DNA of 64,000 bases from a virus: positions 33,309-97,308 of the IMG/VR virus record IMGVR_UViG_3300000651_000003; one strand, written 5' to 3'. The position numbers were made by a program, and so were the translations under genes. Position 1 is the stretch's first letter; the number at the start of each line of letters is the position of its first letter. This document shows positions 28,301 through 35,830 of the stretch, in pieces. The notes under the pieces are model-generated. The model was not told where the DNA came from. It did no database searches and saw only the letters and a list, made by a program, of their open reading frames with translations.

Positions 28301-28374
28301 CAGAGTATAGAATAACAACTGTACCACCACAGTTGCGTTTCCCGATCGTAGATAAGGAGGGCCGACCATCGTGA
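25339..28374 (+). CDS. Large tail-appendage protein with LamG-like domain and 28 TRF repeats
   Basis: 1011 residues. Residues 1-205 form a beta domain (FHTNRDTTGSNVNTFSSAVT), 207-400 a concanavalin/LamG-like domain (LNFWFRYDSQPTGRTTILLV), 400-570 a linker domain, then about 28 repeats of a 14-residue unit with consensus (F/Y)(K/R)DA(A/S/N)TRFKLxVxx. A non-repeated end follows (PEYRITTVPPQLRFP). There is no ribosome binding site; the ATG follows a terminator by six bases, so how it is expressed is unclear. It ends in a GTGA overlap with a fibre-adaptor-like gene, suggesting a tail fibre or spike stalk. Confidence 0.7.
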   Translation: MALLDFVQFHTNRDTTGSNVNTFSSAVTNGSVIVVDILFETYYDDVTSLTDNKGNTYIRASHQQNGSVCALATYYCLNAVGGSSFAITLANNLGSAFPTVTTIHEYLGDASVKFLADFCAAGGAGVGVQLNNASPAIVHGFGQSATAQPGAGSGFTIREQFHSVQYHSTEDQAVSGSQTSVTFTSGGYDTAVGVSFGVGPKISTLYIDPGGDADNFFSAVNNGADIAQDTSVKVQGIGSYRFDSTAGNVAANAACYNVPAPMGLAWDYRLNFWFRYDSQPTGRTTILLVSSLGGGRQFELVVNPSGAGVTVGLDGASHVTTSDGATVLSVNTWYRISVAVVVHSINNQETYLFINGTQELHVTSIYTGDRVPSYFFFGWAETPGASKKCWFDQLYVDDGGYQFTDVGDVRSTAKLPTAVNANNFDTVIGTGAVNERPANASNGMQQAGSSQVSQNYNLETIGSGDIDISNHQIYGYMGWAAANRAAATGTPKFTVNGIDYSTALPAVADPSWGITQPVSSASYPTAAAAIGLVSTGTTDDTILYECGIVIAYNPVATPSPIRRGVFGGLLLALSSLLVPGSWVNAATRFKIYGTTWASAATRFIVQVIGFKDAATRFKLFGITFRDANTRFILWVRNYVDAATRFILQVRGYKDASTRFKMYGITWANAATRFVLNVRSYKDAATRFKLWVQGYRDASTRFILQVRNYADASTRFVLTSANTTWKNANTRFILWVRGFRDANTRFKVVVQAYRDAATRFKLTVQSFKDAATRFKLIVQAYRDASTRFILTVRAYKDAATRFVLTSRSYKDANTRLKLYGITYRDAAARFVLIVQGTSFKDAATRFKLSGITWKNASTRFKVTVLTFRDAGSRFIVIARAFRDASSRFKVTVQAYRDASSRFKVTVRAYRDAGTRFITIARNFADGKTRFKVSVRSFRDGSTRFKVATLLQYRNSFTRFISVGGNSRNVNCRFALITVPPGYRKAVVDPEYRITTVPPQLRFPIVDKEGRPS
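27082..28260 (+). repeat. Array of about 28 degenerate 42-base coding repeats
   Basis: Each unit encodes about 14 residues with an invariant (T/S)RF core and usually a preceding DA(A/S/N). A few units are longer (GITWANAATRF, TSANTTWKNANTRF). The DNA copies differ strongly in synonymous positions, so the array is old and under protein-level selection; it is not a recent tandem expansion. Confidence 0.85.
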
Positions 28375-28655
28375 AGAGATATTTGAAAGACCCTGACTCA
28401 AGATTAGATTATGGTTATGATTGGACTCCTTGGCTCGAGGCTGGGGACAGCATTCTCACATCCACTTGGGTTTTGGATCCGGGCAACCCTGACACTGCTT
28501 TGATAATTGACTCGTTCAATTTTGCCGGTGCGCTGACTGTTGTCTATCTCAAAGCGGGGACCGTTGGTAAGCGGTATGTGGTGACTAATAGAATAACTAC
28601 GCTTAACGGTTTAATCGATGATAGATCAATACAGGTTGACGTGGTGCAGCGTTAG
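28371..28655 (+). CDS. Fibre-tail adaptor-like structural protein
   Basis: 94 residues, GTG start in a GTGA overlap with a strong ribosome binding site (aaggaggg). The pattern DPDSRLDYGYDWTPWLEAGD, then ITSTWVL-like text and a final VTNRITTLNGLIDDRSIQV, is a common small phage structural family next to fibre genes, sometimes called fibre-tail adaptor. Its stop codon overlaps the stop of the convergent helicase gene. Confidence 0.6.
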   Translation: MKRYLKDPDSRLDYGYDWTPWLEAGDSILTSTWVLDPGNPDTALIIDSFNFAGALTVVYLKAGTVGKRYVVTNRITTLNGLIDDRSIQVDVVQR

Positions 28656-30052
28656 TCGTCGTTTGCCAGATTATCAAACCGAGCGCAGGTGGGATCCCAT
28701 CTCAAGTAAACAGTGTCGGTGCGGCCGTTGCGGTGCTTCGCTACAATAATCTCAGCAATGTTGTCGTGCTCTTCATTCTTAGCCTTGTACATATCTCCTC
28801 GGTATACGAAAGCAACTAAATCCGCATCTTGCTCTATGGCACCAGACTCTCTCAAGTCAGACAGAATCGGCCGGTGGTCTGTCCTGTTTTCAGGAGCACG
28901 GCTGAGCTGAGACAATACTACCATCGGTACTTTGAGTTCTCGGGCGACTCCCTTGAGGTCGGCCGAGATTTGGGTAATCTCCTCGAGGCGGTTTTTGTAA
29001 CTCTTTGTACCCGCCATCAATTGCAAATAGTCCACAACAACCAGTCCAAGTTCTGACCCAGACCTCGACAGCTCGGAAGCCAGCCGCATAGCCCGGGCTT
29101 TTAGCTGGGTCACAGAGATGCGTGGTGTGTCATCGACTTGCAGCTTCTTGCCCACTAGCGTGTGAAATGCGGTCGTGAGCTTGTTCCATTCCTGCTGAGT
29201 GACATAGCCAGACTGATATTTCATGCTATCCATCCTTGACTCTGCGCAGAGCACTCGCATCGCGATTTGCTCCTCTGGCATCTCGAGGGAGAATAATGCA
29301 GTGGGGACTTGGGGATTCGAGTGAATGGCTGCATGCATCGCGATCAAAACCCCGAGGGCTGTTTTGCCACTGCTGGGCCTGCCGGCAACGATGATGAGAT
29401 CTCCGGGACGCAGACCAAGTGTCAATGCATTCAAATCTACGAAACCAGTATCTACACCTACCATTGCTTTGCCGGACTGCTGTATTTCATAGGTCTTAGT
29501 CAAGCTGGCTTCAGCAATCTCTTCGATTAACGAAAATGATTTCGTAGTGTGGTCTACTGAGATATCAAAAATCGCTTTTTGCGAATGCTCTAAAACACTT
29601 TCCGGGTCATCCTCATCTTCGTAGCACTCCGCAGTGATTTTCGCAGCAGCTTTGATTAGCTGTCGCTTGATGGACTTCCCTTTGATAATCTTCGCCAGTG
29701 GACTCAGGTTCGTGATGTGAAAGTGCCCATCAGTTAGTTTCGTCAGGGCCATTATCCCACCAGCCATTTGCAACGCGCCATCTTTCTTCAACTCCTCACC
29801 TACAGTAATGGGATTGATTTCTTCGTTGCGCTCAAAGAGACCCATCATAGCAGTAAAAATCTTTTTGCGAGAAGGTACATAATAGTCGTCTGGTCTCAGC
29901 AAGTCGATAGCCTGAGCCATCAGAGAATTGTCCAACATGATTGCTGCTAGAGAAGCAGTCTCAGAAGCTTCGCTGTTAGGTAGAGGGCGATCAAGGAATT
30001 CGTCTTGAGAAGTGGGGCCGTCGTTTGGGGAGCCTATTTGTTTTTCTGCCAT
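28652..30052 (-). CDS. dnaB: Replicative DNA helicase, DnaB family
   Basis: 466 residues from the ATG at 30052; a TTG four codons upstream lies inside the preceding gene and is less likely. DnaB N-terminal domain at about 18-125 (ASLAAIMLDNSLMAQAIDLL), RecA-like domain with Walker A GRPSSGKT (224-231), Walker B VVVDYLQLM near 325, and LSQLSRAPENR near 370. It should unwind the replication fork as a hexamer with the phage polymerase. It is the last gene of a leftward operon, far from the other replication genes. Confidence 0.95.
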   Translation of the reverse strand: MAEKQIGSPNDGPTSQDEFLDRPLPNSEASETASLAAIMLDNSLMAQAIDLLRPDDYYVPSRKKIFTAMMGLFERNEEINPITVGEELKKDGALQMAGGIMALTKLTDGHFHITNLSPLAKIIKGKSIKRQLIKAAAKITAECYEDEDDPESVLEHSQKAIFDISVDHTTKSFSLIEEIAEASLTKTYEIQQSGKAMVGVDTGFVDLNALTLGLRPGDLIIVAGRPSSGKTALGVLIAMHAAIHSNPQVPTALFSLEMPEEQIAMRVLCAESRMDSMKYQSGYVTQQEWNKLTTAFHTLVGKKLQVDDTPRISVTQLKARAMRLASELSRSGSELGLVVVDYLQLMAGTKSYKNRLEEITQISADLKGVARELKVPMVVLSQLSRAPENRTDHRPILSDLRESGAIEQDADLVAFVYRGDMYKAKNEEHDNIAEIIVAKHRNGRTDTVYLRWDPTCARFDNLANDD

Positions 30053-30056
30053 TGAT

Positions 30057-30320
30057 TCAACCAAGCGCTTTCTGCGATAGCCACTGGGCTGCGCACTGCT
30101 TTCCGCAAAGGTGGCCGTCCGCCATCTGAGGTTGGAATTGTTCGATGTCTGCTGATACTACCACGTCCTGAGTAGGGTTCTTGCCCCACCTAAGAATCAG
30201 TACGCCTACAGACTCTCCTTCTGATTCAATCTCGAATCCTAGCCACCAACCGTTAGTAGGGCTGAGATATTTGGGTTTGCCACAAATATCGCATTTCCAT
30301 GGTTCGTCGATTTTAGCCAT
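30057..30320 (-). CDS. Small zinc-binding protein
   Basis: 87 residues, ribosome binding site ggagg close before ATG. CDICGK near the N terminus and LCGKQCAAQWL near the C terminus give two cysteine pairs that could bind one zinc ion. Between them are strands (GFEIESEGESVGVLILRW). Short spacers link it to helicase and the YkgJ-like gene. Function unknown. Confidence 0.6.
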   Translation of the reverse strand: MAKIDEPWKCDICGKPKYLSPTNGWWLGFEIESEGESVGVLILRWGKNPTQDVVVSADIEQFQPQMADGHLCGKQCAAQWLSQKALG

Positions 30321-30840
30321 TGATCCTCCTTTGATTGTAGTAGCGCTGCACTTTGATCCACTCTTTAGCGAATGGGTCGCGGCCCCGTTTCTTCTTTACA
30401 TTCCAGAGATAATCCCATACTTGAGTGTACAGACCACCGTTGTTACGGTCTTCGCAAATCGCCTGCCCACCAGCTACCGAGATTTTCTCTGCGTGTTTGG
30501 CTGACATGTGGTCATCAGCAAATGCACAGCCAAACGGTGATGTCTCATGAATTGTACAATGATTATCTTGGTCGAGAAATTTACAGGTAGTAGTTTGTGG
30601 TAGGCATGCAGGACGCAGGCTGCCAATTCTAAACGGCACTCCTGCTCTGACAGCGATGGCCCCGGGAGTTGCTTCTAGGTGATCCTCAGCATACTTGAAG
30701 GGATCAGTGTAGCCGGCTGCTGCCATCATGCGAGGTAGGTCGCTGGGTACCATGTAGCCCGGGTAGAGCTTACAAAAACGACTGCATCGCCAGCAGTCGC
30801 AAGTAGTACGAGTAAATCCAAACTCCACTCGGTCAACCAT
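30313..30840 (-). CDS. YkgJ-like cysteine cluster protein
   Basis: 175 residues from the ATG preceded by aggag; longer upstream reading frames lack this signal. Cysteines follow the YkgJ/UPF0153 pattern: TTCDCWRCSRFC at the N terminus, then TTTCKFLDQDNHCTIHETSP with FGC. These proteins are thought to bind zinc or iron; their role in phages is not known. Overlaps the next gene by 8 bases. Confidence 0.7.
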   Translation of the reverse strand: MVDRVEFGFTRTTCDCWRCSRFCKLYPGYMVPSDLPRMMAAAGYTDPFKYAEDHLEATPGAIAVRAGVPFRIGSLRPACLPQTTTCKFLDQDNHCTIHETSPFGCAFADDHMSAKHAEKISVAGGQAICEDRNNGGLYTQVWDYLWNVKKKRGRDPFAKEWIKVQRYYNQRRING

Positions 30841-31081
30841 GAAATCTCCTGAGAATGGATACGAGAAAATCCAGCAGCCAGTACGGGTGAAAGTAAAAAC
30901 TAGAAATAACAATTGCCGGCAAGCCGGCTCTGACCGACCAGTGCCAGAGCCAGCCAGCTGTTGTGCGCTTGCGGCGTTTTCCAAGCAGCCAACTCGAACT
31001 AAACACCGTCAAGCGCACAGGGCCAACATAAATGTATGCATGAACTCGACCATCCCATGAGCGAACATGAAAATGCTTCAT
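30833..31081 (-). CDS. Small membrane protein
   Basis: 82 residues from the ATG with ggagg six bases upstream; the first 50 residues are basic and Trp-rich, followed by a hydrophobic stretch (LPAIVISSFYFHPYWLLDFL) likely to cross the membrane. Begins in an ATGA overlap with the mini-gene upstream and ends over the start of the YkgJ-like gene. Unknown function; a lysis role cannot be excluded. Confidence 0.5.
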   Translation of the reverse strand: MKHFHVRSWDGRVHAYIYVGPVRLTVFSSSWLLGKRRKRTTAGWLWHWSVRAGLPAIVISSFYFHPYWLLDFLVSILRRFHG

Positions 31082-31185
31082 CTCTGACCTCCCAGCCATG
31101 ATGCCACAAAAATAAGACCTTCGACCAGTACCATGGTAGCCACTGCAACTAAAATGACGATCAAGAACTCACAACCTCTATTCAT
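31078..31185 (-). CDS. Single-span membrane mini-protein
   Basis: 35 residues: a short basic start, then a hydrophobic span (LIVILVAVATMVLVEGLIFV). It lies 11 bases after the upstream stop and ends in an ATGA overlap with the next gene, as expected for a real operon member, but its ribosome binding site is weak. Without a gene here the gap would be atypically long for this operon. Confidence 0.4.
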   Translation of the reverse strand: MNRGCEFLIVILVAVATMVLVEGLIFVASWLGGQR

Positions 31186-31196
31186 CTGCGGCGGCA

Positions 31197-31757
31197 TCAG
31201 AACACTCTCCTTATCGCATCCTCTTGGTCTTCCCAAACAATGCCGTCGTTCGGACAAACGGCAATGCGCTCACCCACCATGCCCTTACCAATCTCGAGGT
31301 CGGCTGAGCATCGAGGACAGCAAATCGGCTCCGGCTGGTTCATAATACCTTGGTTGCGTAGCTCGGTTTGGAGTTCCAACTCGGCAGGGTCGTCGGCATA
31401 ATCGAGTGGGTTGAGAAAAGCGTCTGGCTCCGCTGGGTCATTGTAGTTAACCGGGCCAGACAACGACGGGTTCTCTACTACCATCCCCGTGGCTTTGGTG
31501 CTGGCCTTCTTGGGCGTTCCCGGGCTTCCAAGGGCCATGAACTCAGCAACCCGATCGGTTGCCGGCAATGACTTAAGTAAGCCGCTGAATTCGAGTTTGC
31601 GCAGGCAATTCTTGCAGACGTTACCTGTGCCTTTAAAGCCCGTGATGTTGGTTAGGTCAGGTCGGTCGCCATACTGGCATCCGGAACAAAGGTCTCGACC
31701 GCACACTTGGCAAATGAACATATCGCAATGTTCGCAGCAATCTGAAAATCTAGGCAT
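31197..31757 (-). CDS. Multi-zinc-finger protein
   Basis: 186 residues. The N terminus holds a dense cysteine cluster (CCEHCDMFICQVCGRDLCSG, then CKNC) like a B-box or FYVE-style treble clef; the C terminus has CCPRC ... CPND as a second zinc ribbon. A disordered acidic linker joins them. It may bind nucleic acid or recruit a host protein; no specific family recognised. Confidence 0.6.
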   Translation of the reverse strand: MPRFSDCCEHCDMFICQVCGRDLCSGCQYGDRPDLTNITGFKGTGNVCKNCLRKLEFSGLLKSLPATDRVAEFMALGSPGTPKKASTKATGMVVENPSLSGPVNYNDPAEPDAFLNPLDYADDPAELELQTELRNQGIMNQPEPICCPRCSADLEIGKGMVGERIAVCPNDGIVWEDQEDAIRRVF

Positions 31758-31770
31758 CTTTCTGTCCTCC

Positions 31771-32055
31771 TTAGGTGTCGTAGTCTCTGGCCTCGGGCAT
31801 TTGCTCCATGTCCGAGTCAGTTAACTTCTCGCCAGTGGCAACTTCCGCCAGAATTACCATAACATCGAAGGCTGTATAACTCATGTTACGATAGCCTTCC
31901 AATACCTGCCCGATTGTCTGAGCGCTGCTGAGTTTTGTAGAAGCATACTCCTCCATTTCAGCAGCATAATCTTTATCCATATCTTCTTCAGCGATTGCAC
32001 GCACCTCTTTGATAAGGCGTTGCTTCAATGCTTCCACATATTCGTACTTCGTCAT
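31771..32055 (-). CDS. Hypothetical helical protein
   Basis: 94 residues, strong ribosome binding site (gaggagg) and an ATGA overlap with the upstream gene. Almost entirely charged helices (YEYVEALKQRLIKEVRAIAE), probably a coiled-coil dimer. Family not recognised. Confidence 0.6.
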   Translation of the reverse strand: MTKYEYVEALKQRLIKEVRAIAEEDMDKDYAAEMEEYASTKLSSAQTIGQVLEGYRNMSYTAFDVMVILAEVATGEKLTDSDMEQMPEARDYDT

Positions 32056-32294
32056 CTTACCTCCTCAATTTTGTTTTCAGCAAAAAGCTGAATGGAAATC
32101 CAGTCTGAATCTACAAACCACACGCCGTCTAAGTTTTCGCACTCTGGTTCGGGTTGCGGTTCGTCGGGCTCAACTCCTGACTCTCTTATCGCCACACGCT
32201 TGACCGCATCGAGTTCTGAAAATGCATAGACATAATAAACTCGAGGGCCGACTTCCATTCCTGACGCTTCTGTTACGCATGCTAAGTATTTCAT
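32052..32294 (-). CDS. Hypothetical protein
   Basis: 80 residues from the ATG in a TGATG overlap with the upstream stop; an upstream in-frame start lies inside the previous gene and is not needed. Pattern MKYLACVTEAS..., then VYYVYAFSELDAVKRVAIRE and an acidic Pro-rich loop. Looks like a small alpha/beta fold often seen in phage early regions. Function unknown. Confidence 0.55.
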   Translation of the reverse strand: MKYLACVTEASGMEVGPRVYYVYAFSELDAVKRVAIRESGVEPDEPQPEPECENLDGVWFVDSDWISIQLFAENKIEEVR

Positions 32295-32941
32295 CACGCT
32301 CTCGCTTTCCGCCACTTGTTAAACTGAGTGGCTGCTGTCGCTGGGTTAATTCCGGCCTTGCTGCAAGCCTCTAGAACCGCTCGTCTAAATGCCGGGTCAC
32401 TCGGTTCATTTTCGAATGTTGGCAGGGCAATCATTTTGTCTGCAAGTGCCCAGACTTGACCAGTCACTCCCTTCATAGGAGCCGCTGGCTGTTGAGCTGC
32501 TTTCATTTCGTCAATTTTGGCCTTGACTTCCGCAGGGCTGAATTCCTTTTGTGGTAGCAAGCCTGCCTTGACTAGGCTTGCCGGGAAGACGAATTTCTTG
32601 CCCTTGGCTCCTTGGGCGATGATCGGACGCTTGGGAGCTTTTGTCCTCAGGCCTAGAATAATAAACTCGTCGCCATGACATACAAAACGTCGCCCGAGGT
32701 CGGTTGCGGCGAGACCATATTGGTAGGCGTAACGTTTGAAGTCCGTCACCACTCCGGTCTCTGCCTGACCCGACTCGCCAATCACTGCCATCTCGAATTT
32801 GACGTTGACATGTGAGGAAGTAAAGGTGGCATTGCCCAGTGTGACCTTAATTCCGAACTCCTCTTCCAAGACGCTCAAGGCCTTCACGATAGAAGGCCGC
32901 ATAAACTTGAGCGTTGGTTTGTCAAATTTAGTTATTGCCAT
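32294..32941 (-). CDS. Phage protein with C-terminal domain shared with a protein at 56.5 kb
   Basis: 215 residues from MAITKF, with aaaggg upstream. The N-terminal 110 residues form an alpha/beta domain. Residues about 155-215 (GQVWALADKMIALP ... KAGINPATAATQFNKWRKA) closely resemble the C-terminal part of the gene at 56548, which reads KVWDIADKLAEAQG ... KAGVNKATAGVQYGAWMKG. The shared unit may be a small DNA-binding helical domain. The two proteins are otherwise unlike. Confidence 0.6.
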   Translation of the reverse strand: MAITKFDKPTLKFMRPSIVKALSVLEEEFGIKVTLGNATFTSSHVNVKFEMAVIGESGQAETGVVTDFKRYAYQYGLAATDLGRRFVCHGDEFIILGLRTKAPKRPIIAQGAKGKKFVFPASLVKAGLLPQKEFSPAEVKAKIDEMKAAQQPAAPMKGVTGQVWALADKMIALPTFENEPSDPAFRRAVLEACSKAGINPATAATQFNKWRKARA

Positions 32942-33347
32942 TGTTTCCGTCCCTTTCTGCTCTCGCATGCTCGACAATACCGAGCACTTGAGTCAACACT
33001 TCTATTGGCAAAAACTCCCATCGCACCTGCTTAACCTGACCGAGGGCAGCGTTGAACCTTTTTACCTTCTCCAGCCGGGACTTGGTCTCCTCGACAAAAG
33101 TGTTGACCGAGATGTGAGTGCCATAACCACAGCGGCCTACTTGGTCGCCGCTGTCTTTGTAGAACTTCATGCCATTGATGACCAGCTGGGTCGGAGTTAC
33201 TCGCTGGACATGATGTGGCGTTTCGTGGTCATAGCTTATTCCGTAGCGAGTCAGAAAAACTTCGTCGCCTGCTTTGAGCTCATGCATGTTCATGCGATTG
33301 GCTTTTTGCCGTTCGATAAAGGTCATTCCTTGAGTTGACGTAATCAT
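32928..33347 (-). CDS. Hypothetical protein
   Basis: 139 residues, ribosome binding site gggagg. Central text (ELKAGDEVFLTRYGISYDHE) suggests a small SH3-like barrel, followed by helices (TFVEETKSRLEKVKRFNAAL). It overlaps the next gene by 14 bases. Family unknown. Confidence 0.55.
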   Translation of the reverse strand: MITSTQGMTFIERQKANRMNMHELKAGDEVFLTRYGISYDHETPHHVQRVTPTQLVINGMKFYKDSGDQVGRCGYGTHISVNTFVEETKSRLEKVKRFNAALGQVKQVRWEFLPIEVLTQVLGIVEHARAERDGNNGNN

Positions 33348-33469
33348 TTGTTCCTCCCTTTGCGGGCCGTATAAAGGCCGCGGTAACCGTAAGCGTCGTC
33401 TGAAGTCATAGCAACCACGAAGGCTGCCACCAAGTAAATGCCCGAGAAAATGAAAGGTACGTAAATCAT
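33344..33469 (-). CDS. Small membrane protein
   Basis: 41 residues from the ATG that has ggagg five bases upstream; a longer frame starting at 33544 has no such signal. One hydrophobic span (VPFIFSGIYLVAAFVVAM) followed by a basic tail (YTARKGRNK), so the C terminus is probably cytoplasmic. Overlaps both neighbours by 4 bases (ATGA). Confidence 0.55.
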   Translation of the reverse strand: MIYVPFIFSGIYLVAAFVVAMTSDDAYGYRGLYTARKGRNK

Positions 33470-34029
33470 GCAGCCCTCCGAATTTCCCGACCGTCGGTCG
33501 TCTCGCAAACCGGATTCAACACCGGGCCGAAAGACTTGACGCATACTGGCCCGATGCCCTGCTCGACTGACTTGGCCGCTTTAAGGTGGCGGTTGCAGTT
33601 GATGCAGCGGCCGTAGAGCGTAATCAATTCCTTGGCTCGTTCGAGGCTCATGCGATCGCTGAGTTTGATGTCGAAGATGCCGCCCGTCTTGGTTGCCCAG
33701 TCACCCTTCTCATACTGGAATTCGAAGTCAACTCGGGAGCCGGCTTCGGTCGTGCGATAGTCGCCATTGAGCTGGACAAAGCGCTTGGCATAAAGCCGGC
33801 TCTTGTCTTCGCGGGTGGCCTTGACCACGTAAATGCGACCGTCAGCCAATTCATAAACGCCCGGCACGAGTGGCTCGGGTTTCCATGCTGGCTCTGCGGT
33901 TGCGATTGGCTCTGGGCAGGTGACGTGAATTGCTTTGGTCTCAGGTGACCAGTCAATCTCGGTACCGGCCGGAAAGGACTGATTGCACTTGCGGCAGTAG
34001 CCCGGGAATTTGCTCGTCATTCGCTTCAT
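33466..34029 (-). CDS. DUF6011-type zinc protein
   Basis: 187 residues from the ATG with ggagg ten bases upstream; MSTYK at 34065 is an alternative but lies at the predicted transcription start. Near the N terminus FPGYCRKCNQSFPAGTEIDW is a zinc-binding hairpin; near the C terminus GRCINCNRHLKAAKSVEQG plus IGPVC is the DUF6011 pattern common in phages. It is the first gene of a leftward transcript that starts at the promoter just upstream. Confidence 0.65.
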   Translation of the reverse strand: MKRMTSKFPGYCRKCNQSFPAGTEIDWSPETKAIHVTCPEPIATAEPAWKPEPLVPGVYELADGRIYVVKATREDKSRLYAKRFVQLNGDYRTTEAGSRVDFEFQYEKGDWATKTGGIFDIKLSDRMSLERAKELITLYGRCINCNRHLKAAKSVEQGIGPVCVKSFGPVLNPVCETTDGREIRRAA

Positions 34030-34074
34030 AACTTTTTGGCCTCCGTAATTTTTGTAGGTGCTCATTACAAAGGA

Positions 34075-34103
34075 ATTATGGGCTTCAAACAGGCAAAATT
34101 CAA
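34075..34103 (-). promoter_or_regulatory. Sigma-70-like leftward promoter
   Basis: Read on the minus strand: TTGAAT (34103-34098), 17-base spacer, CATAAT (34080-34075). It lies between an upstream hairpin and the DUF6011 gene and would drive the operon down to the helicase. Confidence 0.6.
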
Positions 34104-34167
34104 CTACAAAAAGCACTCTTGACCTAATTTTCTTCTCCTTTATTTTCAACGATTTAACCCTAGTGAG

Positions 34168-34195
34168 TAGGGCCGTCTCTATTAAAACGGCCCTA
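34168..34195 (-). terminator. Nine-pair hairpin between leftward operons
   Basis: Perfect stem TAGGGCCGT (34168-34176) / ACGGCCCTA (34187-34195), loop ctctattaaa. It sits just past the end of the upstream leftward gene and before the next promoter, a terminator position. On the minus strand the following bases (ctcactag) are not U-rich, so it may act as a weak or factor-dependent terminator. Confidence 0.45.
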
Positions 34196-34231
34196 TTTGC
34201 CACAAAATCGCCCGCTGGCTGGTCTTCCGGG

Positions 34232-35407
34232 CTAGTCAAGGCTAAGCGCTTCGGTAGGCTCGTCCTCGTCTCCCTTAAAGAATTTACGCTGAGAAACTAC
34301 GATCAATTTGCCCGCATCTTTCTTGATCGTATTGACTGCATCGAAAATGGTCTCGCGCAGAGTAGTGTCTTTGCGAACCTCTGCCGGGTCAACATTCTGC
34401 AAAATGTCTTTTGCTTTCAGACAAAACTTCTTAAGGTCGTTGTCCCCAGTCAGATCGCCGCCAGTCAAAAACATGTTGATGAATTCGACGTACTTCGTTA
34501 TCGACCCACCCATGAACCTCTTTGGCTTGCCCTTCTCGTCCGTGCCAAGCTGAGACAGCAAGTGGTCGTTCAACTCCTGAAATGCTATACGGGCTGCATC
34601 GCGAGCTTCCTGAGCAGCATTCGCGAAAAAGACACCGGCTTTCTCGGACTCCTCCTTGTATATCTCGCTGTCTAGGTCAGACAGCGCAGCTGCAACGTTG
34701 TAGTTGATCCATCGATACTCAACATCGTACTTGAGCCGGATGGTTGCGAACGGTGGGTAGTCAGCAGAGGTGAAAAACGGTCCGCGCTTAGTCTTTGCAT
34801 CCTTGACTACTGCATCCCACTTTTTGCCAAACAGAGTAATCAATTTCTCTCGGTCCTCGATGTACTGTTTGGCTGCATCGGTAATCATTTTCACCTCGGT
34901 GCGTCTCATCAAATACGCACCTTGGAATTTGAGTGGCGACGGAACAACATGGGCCTTGACATAGTTCGTAAATTGCTTGTCTCGTTTCGCAATTGCTTTG
35001 ATGAACTTGCGATCAATCAAGTCCTGCGAGACATGCACCATTGAAGGGTCAGGCTTATGGCCGTTCGAATCCTCCTCGAGGCCCGGCATCGCTCCAACCA
35101 CCTTCTTCGGAAACTCCTGCACGCCGATTTGGGTTTGGGCGTCGGATATCAGTTTCTTCATCTCTGGAGTCAGGCTCGCAATCTCGTCCTCGGACAATTT
35201 GCTGACCACTCGCATAAAGTGTGCTGAGTCAATCGACTTTTTGAAGCCCGGGGTGCCGATATGCAGCTCGAAGGTAGTGGTAAGGTCAACCAGCTTCTTA
35301 CCTGCTTCGGCTTTGTCGAAGCTGGGATCCTCCAAAGCCAGTGCTTCTATTTCTTCCTCCAACACTTCATCAAGCGTAGGTTTTGTTTTCACAGGTTTTT
35401 TGCTCAC
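34232..35407 (-). CDS. Conserved phage protein of unknown function, EALSLD C terminus
   Basis: 391 residues, ribosome binding site aggag. Charged, mostly helical, no membrane segment, no zinc motif. The region YPPFATIRLKYDVEYRWINY is a likely core strand-rich section. The last residues DEDEPTEALSLD match the C termini of two other proteins here, which hints at a shared binding partner. It is the last gene of the upstream leftward operon. No family recognised. Confidence 0.6.
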   Translation of the reverse strand: MSKKPVKTKPTLDEVLEEEIEALALEDPSFDKAEAGKKLVDLTTTFELHIGTPGFKKSIDSAHFMRVVSKLSEDEIASLTPEMKKLISDAQTQIGVQEFPKKVVGAMPGLEEDSNGHKPDPSMVHVSQDLIDRKFIKAIAKRDKQFTNYVKAHVVPSPLKFQGAYLMRRTEVKMITDAAKQYIEDREKLITLFGKKWDAVVKDAKTKRGPFFTSADYPPFATIRLKYDVEYRWINYNVAAALSDLDSEIYKEESEKAGVFFANAAQEARDAARIAFQELNDHLLSQLGTDEKGKPKRFMGGSITKYVEFINMFLTGGDLTGDNDLKKFCLKAKDILQNVDPAEVRKDTTLRETIFDAVNTIKKDAGKLIVVSQRKFFKGDEDEPTEALSLD

Positions 35408-35655
35408 AGTACATTCTCCTTTATGAATTTGGTCTCGGCATCTAGTGCCTGTTGTCTAAAATCGAACGGGCCAAGCATTGGACCAGCCACTGGCGACATA
35501 TCCGCATACCACTTGTTGTCTGGCCCCGGTTCGACGTGGCTCGCACGTTTGGTCTCGGCATGACCGAGCTCCATCAAAAACGCTAGGTCGTCGTGGTAGA
35601 TGAATGACAGTACGCCATTCTCATCTGCGCTGATTAGAAACTCTTGTAGTGGCAC
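35404..35655 (-). CDS. Small conserved phage protein
   Basis: 83 residues from a GTG start with ggagg nine bases upstream. The pattern FIYHDDLAFLMELG, RASHVEPGPDNKWYADMSPV, then GPFDFRQQALDAE is a recurrent small phage and bacterial family of unknown function, often beside DUF1257/DUF2997 genes as here. It overlaps the following gene by 4 bases and the preceding one by 35. Confidence 0.65.
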   Translation of the reverse strand: MPLQEFLISADENGVLSFIYHDDLAFLMELGHAETKRASHVEPGPDNKWYADMSPVAGPMLGPFDFRQQALDAETKFIKENVL

Positions 35656-35830
35656 GATTGAGTACCTCCCTCTCGTTGTATTCCGGAGTGGTCTCGGTCG
35701 ATGTGACCTTGCCGAGTTTTTGTTCTAAATCCGCAGTCAGGGCGCGACATGCTTTGCCTTTGACACCCTTGACCGAAATGACAGGATTGTCATTGTCATC
35801 GAAGTCCATTAGAATTTCCTGCAGTGCCAT
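35621..35830 (-). CDS. DUF2997 family protein
   Basis: 69 residues from the ATG in a TAATG overlap with the DUF1257 gene, with ggagg eight bases upstream. NPVISVKGVKGKACRALTAD followed by LEQKLGKV and TTPEYNE is the DUF2997 signature. In bacteria this family sits beside DUF1257 and a Ycf46-like AAA ATPase, the same trio as here. Biochemical function unknown. Confidence 0.8.
   Translation of the reverse strand: MALQEILMDFDDNDNPVISVKGVKGKACRALTADLEQKLGKVTSTETTPEYNEREVLNRATTRVSNQRR

Noticed and set aside
34058-34675. Long plus-strand frame of about 205 codons
   Set aside because: It lies opposite a promoter, a hairpin and a convincing leftward gene, and lacks a ribosome binding site.
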